From: Proteiniphilum saccharofermentans
GTDB taxonomy: Bacteria; Bacteroidota; Bacteroidia; Bacteroidales; Dysgonomonadaceae
Length of the DNA stretch: 64,000 bases
Reading direction: 5' to 3'
Assembly (NCBI RefSeq): GCF_900095135.1
Contig: NZ_LT605205.1
Location: 2,604,001-2,668,000, forward strand
Part shown: in pieces, positions 60,576 to 64,000 of the stretch
How positions within the stretch are numbered: position 1 is the stretch's first letter
Layout of the letters: each line of letters begins with the position of its first letter
Translations under genes and position numbers: made by a program
The notes under the pieces: generated by a model
Seen by the model: the letters and a program-made list of their open reading frames with translations, nothing else
Database searches by the model: none
What the model was told of the DNA's origin: nothing

Positions 60576-62215
60576 GGGTCTGCTGAATAATCGATATTTA
60601 TGCTGAAAATCAGCAGATTAACCGTCATAATATTTGCATAGCTGCAAGAAATTGAGTATTTTTACTTCATAAACCTTGCATTTTATGATACGATACAAGA
60701 GCTCCAGACAGCTTTCAATTTCCGAGTTCAAGATGCCCTTCGAGGCAAAACTGGATGAGAATAACCGGTGGGTTTTTCTTTCAAAAATAGTTCCCTGGGA
60801 AGAGTTCGCCCGGCTTTATTACAAGAACTTCAAGAGCAACCGGGGTGCACCCACCAAGGATGCCAGGCTTGTGCTGAGAGTGGTCATCATAAAGCACATC
60901 ATGAAGACGGATGACCGCGGCGTGATAGAGATGATCCAGGAAAATCCCTACATGCAGTATTTTCTTGGGCTTGAGGCTTTCACTTATGAACAGGTGATGA
61001 CACCCTCACTGCCGGTATCCATCAGAAAGCGAATCGACCTGGATGTCTTTGAATCATTGACAGATGATTTGATAAGAAAAGGATTAAAGCTGAAAGCCGG
61101 GGCAAAACAAGAAGAGGTTGACACGGTTGCGAAGGATGATGGGGTTAATAATGATGACGATCCCGATCCGCATCCCGGGAACAAGGGGAAACTTCAAATG
61201 GATGCTACAGTCTGTGATGCGGATATCAAATACCCCACCGACCTGGACCTGTTAAACGAGAGCCGTCAAAAGGCGGAAGAACTGATTGATGAACTGTGTT
61301 TGAAGCTGGGAGTCCGGGATAAACCCCGCACCTACAGGAGGGTTGCCCGCAAGGATTTCCTGAATGTGTCGAAAATGAAGAGAAAACCAGCCAACGTGTT
61401 AAGAAAAGCGATACGAAAGCAGATCAACTACCTGAAACGGGATGTACGGATTATTAACAATATGTTGGACACCATAAAGGATCAACCGATTCCTTTCGAC
61501 CGGCGGCAACTGAAATATTTTTTTGTCATCCAGCATCTGCTGGAACAGCAGGAGACAATGTACAAGAAGAAGAGCCATCAAGTAGAAGATCGCATCGTGA
61601 ACATTCATCAACCGCATGTACGCCCCATCGTCCGCGGCAAAGCCAAGGCAAAGACGGAGTTTGGGGCGAAAATAAATATCAGCCTGTTGGATGGCTATGC
61701 CAGGGTGGATCATTTTGACTGGGATGCCTTCAACGAGGGACAGGATCTTCAGGCACAGGTTGAACGCTTTAGGAAGCTGACCGGGAAGTATCCGGAGCTG
61801 GTCCAGGTGGACAAGATATATCTCACCCGGGAGAACAGGCGGTTTTTGAAAGAAAAAAGGATCCGCTACACCGGGGAGCCACTGGGACGAAAACCGGTAA
61901 AAGAGATCAAGAGCAGACACCAAAAACGTAAAGAGCGACGAGAGGCGGGGGAACGCAACCAGGTTGAAGGGAAGTTTGGTCAGGGCAAGCGTGGATATGG
62001 TTTAAATGATATCCGGGCCAGACTGTCCTCGACGTCAAACAGTTGGATAGGGGCTATCATTTTTGTGATGAACCTGATCCGGCACATGAGGGATATTCCC
62101 CTGTCTTATTTTGTCTCGTTACTATTGAAGCTGATGAAAGTGAGAAATATAAACATTTATCCACTCGGGCCACAAATGAAATTGTGTGCCTGATTGGGAT
62201 TTAATAAGCAGACCC
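60576..62215 (+). mobile_element. IS5-like insertion sequence
   Basis: About 1.64 kb with terminal inverted repeats GGGTCTGCTGAATAA (left) and, read inward, GGGTCTGCTTATTAA (right). It is flanked on both sides by TACATA (60570-60575 and 62216-62221), a possible target duplication. One transposase gene. The right end lies at the truncated end of an AraC-type gene. Confidence 0.82.
60685..62193 (+). CDS. IS5-family transposase
   Basis: A 502-residue transposase with an N-terminal DUF772-like region (FKSNRGAPTKDARLVLRVVIIKHIMKTDDRGVIEMIQENPYMQYFLGL). The first catalytic Asp is in KLQMDATVCDADIKYPTDLDLLNE, and the C-terminal block has NQVEGKFGQGKRGYGLNDIRARLSSTSNSWIGAIIFVMNL with the final Glu. 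The middle holds a long basic insertion. The frame is open from a TTG at 60676; the ATG at 60685 is preferred. No frameshift is seen. Confidence 0.9.
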   Translation: MIRYKSSRQLSISEFKMPFEAKLDENNRWVFLSKIVPWEEFARLYYKNFKSNRGAPTKDARLVLRVVIIKHIMKTDDRGVIEMIQENPYMQYFLGLEAFTYEQVMTPSLPVSIRKRIDLDVFESLTDDLIRKGLKLKAGAKQEEVDTVAKDDGVNNDDDPDPHPGNKGKLQMDATVCDADIKYPTDLDLLNESRQKAEELIDELCLKLGVRDKPRTYRRVARKDFLNVSKMKRKPANVLRKAIRKQINYLKRDVRIINNMLDTIKDQPIPFDRRQLKYFFVIQHLLEQQETMYKKKSHQVEDRIVNIHQPHVRPIVRGKAKAKTEFGAKINISLLDGYARVDHFDWDAFNEGQDLQAQVERFRKLTGKYPELVQVDKIYLTRENRRFLKEKRIRYTGEPLGRKPVKEIKSRHQKRKERREAGERNQVEGKFGQGKRGYGLNDIRARLSSTSNSWIGAIIFVMNLIRHMRDIPLSYFVSLLLKLMKVRNINIYPLGPQMKLCA

Positions 62216-62334
62216 TACATAATCTCAATAGCAGGATGATAATGCCAGGGAACAATGAAATGAGGCAGGTCTTCTATATAATAATGTATATGACTATCTA
62301 CGGGAAATGGCAACTCCTGGAACATCGGTTTCAT
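62215..62334 (-). pseudogene. N-terminal fragment of an AraC-family regulator, truncated at an IS end
   Basis: Thirty-nine codons from an ATG at 62334 encode the start of an AraC-type regulator, with the cupin signature VPWHYHPAIEIM, normally followed by a long sensor part and two HTHs. The frame meets a stop at the IS boundary, and the sequence beyond the IS does not continue the gene. The rest is therefore lost, and the fragment is non-functional as a regulator. Confidence 0.72.
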
Positions 62335-62510
62335 AACTTCTCCTTTCTTTATTATGCTATTTCAACGAAACATACACTTTATTAGCGACCGTAATGATAC
62401 AAAAATAAAACTTCAAGACAAAACCTGGATGACTTTTAACATTATCATCCATACATTTTAACAGGGATAAATATCCATTTCTGTTAAAAGATATTCTTAC
62501 AAAAACATTC

Positions 62511-62518
62511 TATCTTTG
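62511..62518 (+). promoter_or_regulatory. Promoter -7 box of cmk-ispH
   Basis: TATCTTTG matches TAnnTTTG, 83 bases before the cmk ATG. Nothing else is evident in the spacer 62335-62601. Confidence 0.6.
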
Positions 62519-62601
62519 TACTTTGTTTATCTCATTCGGGATATTTACCCATTGCAGGTTATCGCAGGGAAACAACGGATAAAGAGATTGATCATTTGGA
62601 T

Positions 62602-63309
62602 ATGCACGCAAAAAAGATTAATATTGCCATCGACGGTTTTTCCTCGTGCGGCAAAAGTACAATGGCTAAAGACCTGGCCAGAAAATTGGGTTATACCTAT
62701 ATCGACAGTGGAGCCATGTATCGCGCTGTTGCCCTGTACGCTATCAGGAAAGGGTGGATCACGGAAACAACGATGGACGAAGAAGCCCTTCGCGAACATG
62801 TTTCAGAGATAAAGATAACATTTGCTCCTAATGCACAGGGCAGCCAGGATACTTACCTGAACGGAGAAAATGTGGAGGATGATATCCGTACTTTAGAAGT
62901 GGCTAACGGTGCCAGCCGGGTAAGCACGCTCGGGTTTGTACGGAAAGAACTGGTTCGCCAGCAGCAGGAGATGGGGAAAGAGAAGGGGGTGGTGATGGAT
63001 GGCCGCGATATAGGTACGGTTGTTCTTCCGGATGCCGAATTAAAACTCTTCGTCACTGCCCCACCAGAAATACGGGCACAACGCCGTTTTGATGAGATGA
63101 AAGCCAAAGGGATCAACCCACCGGCTTATGAAGATATATTGGCGAATGTAAAGGAACGCGACTTGCGTGACACTACGCGGGCCGAGAGTCCGCTACGTAA
63201 GGCCGATGATGCAATTGAACTCGACAATACGCACGTAGATATCGAGGGACAACTGCAATGGGCATTGGATATGTTTAACAGAATCACAGTAAAAAATGAA
63301 CAAAATTGA
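62602..63309 (+). CDS. cmk: Cytidylate kinase
   Basis: Phosphorylates CMP and dCMP with ATP in the cytoplasm. The 235-residue protein has the P-loop IAIDGFSSCGKSTMAKDLARKLG, YIDSGAMYRAVALYA, VVMDGRDIGTVVLPDAELKLFVTA, and the lid-region ERDLRDTTRAESPLRKADDA. The ATG at 62602 is used; a TTG at 62596 is in frame. Its 3' end overlaps ispH by 14 bases, so translation of the two is probably coupled. Confidence 0.95.
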   Translation: MHAKKINIAIDGFSSCGKSTMAKDLARKLGYTYIDSGAMYRAVALYAIRKGWITETTMDEEALREHVSEIKITFAPNAQGSQDTYLNGENVEDDIRTLEVANGASRVSTLGFVRKELVRQQQEMGKEKGVVMDGRDIGTVVLPDAELKLFVTAPPEIRAQRRFDEMKAKGINPPAYEDILANVKERDLRDTTRAESPLRKADDAIELDNTHVDIEGQLQWALDMFNRITVKNEQN

Positions 63310-64000
63310 AATAGACAGGCAGTCCGGTTGCTGTTTCGGGGTGGAGAAAGCTATTATCAGAGCGGAAGAGGAGCTGAAAAAAGGAGGCACCCTCTATTGC
63401 CTGGGTGACATCGTACACAACAACATAGAAGTAGAACGTCTGGAAAAGATGGGGTTAATCACCATCAATCATGAGCAGTTCAGGGAATTAAAGAACGTGC
63501 GGGTACTGCTTCGCGCACACGGCGAACCGCCCAGCACTTATGAAATAGCCAAACAAAACAATATTGAGTTGATTGATGCTTCTTGTCCCGTAGTACTGGG
63601 ATTGCAGAAACGGATCAAGAAAAAATACACACATGCGGAAAGCGACGATGCCCAGGTTGTTATTTTCGGTAAAAAGGGACATGCGGAGGTGAACGGACTG
63701 CTCGGGCAGACTGATGAATCGGCCATTGTAATCGAGAGCAAAGAGGAGATAGACAAACTGGACTTCACAAAAGACATCAGCCTCTTTTCTCAAACGACCA
63801 AATCGCTTGAAGGTTTTCGTGAAGTAGGAGAACTGATCAAATCCCGTATGCAGGGCGACGCTAAATTTGAATTCTACGACACCATCTGCCGTCAGGTATC
63901 GAACCGGGTTCCCAATATACAGGAGTTTGCGGAAAATCATGACCTCATCTTCTTTATTGCCGGGGAGAAGAGTTCCAACGGTAAAGTCCTGTTTGCAGAA
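63296..64000 (+). CDS. ispH: 4-hydroxy-3-methylbut-2-enyl diphosphate reductase, 5' part
   Basis: Last enzyme of the non-mevalonate isoprenoid pathway, an iron-sulphur protein making IPP and DMAPP. The window holds the first 235 codons. The three cluster-binding Cys are seen in SGCCFGVEKAI, IDASCPVVLGLQ and YDTICRQVSNRV. Also present are VLLRAHGEPPSTYEIA (substrate-binding His) and IFGKKGHAEVNGLLGQT. It begins inside the end of cmk in another frame and continues beyond the right edge. Confidence 0.94.
   Translation, partial: MNKIEIDRQSGCCFGVEKAIIRAEEELKKGGTLYCLGDIVHNNIEVERLEKMGLITINHEQFRELKNVRVLLRAHGEPPSTYEIAKQNNIELIDASCPVVLGLQKRIKKKYTHAESDDAQVVIFGKKGHAEVNGLLGQTDESAIVIESKEEIDKLDFTKDISLFSQTTKSLEGFREVGELIKSRMQGDAKFEFYDTICRQVSNRVPNIQEFAENHDLIFFIAGEKSSNGKVLFAE

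Noticed and set aside
62194-62385. A 63-codon rightward open frame after the IS5-like transposase
   Set aside because: It crosses the IS end and lies antisense to the AraC fragment, which has a recognisable cupin motif; no coding character.

Overview
The window reads as chromosome of a Bacteroidota member, most likely order Bacteroidales and perhaps Dysgonomonadaceae (Proteiniphilum/Petrimonas-like); the family placement is inference from gene content and was not searched. The support is the repeated promoter box TAnnTTTG, the near absence of Shine-Dalgarno sequences, and typical Bacteroidota families: DUF4890, DUF5687, putative porin, THUMP-like methyltransferase, long NfeD, PspC/PadR pair, and a PII-like protein in an efflux operon. 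Both ends cut a gene (AraC-type regulator at the left, ispH at the right).

Layout. 0-9 kb: nfeD, folK, relA, a divergent spacer with a duplicated promoter-plus-hairpin leader, a GH2 beta-mannosidase and an MFS exporter. 9-20 kb: a membrane MutS-like ATPase, proS behind a long structured leader, menA, a HerA-like ATPase, an ABC permease/ATPase pair and a DUF368 protein. 20-24 kb: DUF4890, a solute-binding protein and a putative porin. 24-31.6 kb: a complete histidine operon hisG-D-C-B-H-A-F-I(E), preceded by a readable attenuator whose leader peptide carries five His codons. 31.7-38.9 kb: a lipoprotein phosphoesterase, an lgt remnant, a PIN toxin/antitoxin pair, a methyltransferase with an internal tandem duplication, rplU-rpmA, nnrD and a membrane protein. 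39.1-43.1 kb: a tight five-gene run (TauE, CdsA-like, dolichol/phytol-kinase-like, SDR reductase, CDP-alcohol phosphatidyltransferase) that looks like a dedicated lipid pathway. 43.2-48.3 kb: two tRNA-Leu genes, a group II intron (IIC-like) sitting right behind a terminator and carrying a frameshifted maturase, and a PadR-PspC operon with a clear operator. 48.3-54.4 kb: coaBC, an M23 peptidase, pncB and an AspT-type transporter. 54.5-62.4 kb: an eroded region with a decaying RND efflux operon (TetR, broken tolC, adaptor, PII-like protein, pump gene missing) interrupted by an IS1182-like element, and an IS5-like element abutting a truncated AraC gene. 62.5-64 kb: cmk and ispH.

Three kinds of sequence cut across the gene map. 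One is a scattered family of hairpin elements (near 4.7, 4.9, 11.0, 31.7 and 52.6 kb), sharing a CAAnC/GnTTG-type core with arms that co-vary. The second is a set of 7-bp tandem repeats directly after stop codons (hisG, hisC, hisA, coaBC). The third is the Bacteroidota promoter box, which in several places decides the start codon. The best-supported functional finding is the his attenuator; the most interesting open questions are the hairpin family, the lipid cluster and the RND operon that has lost its pump.
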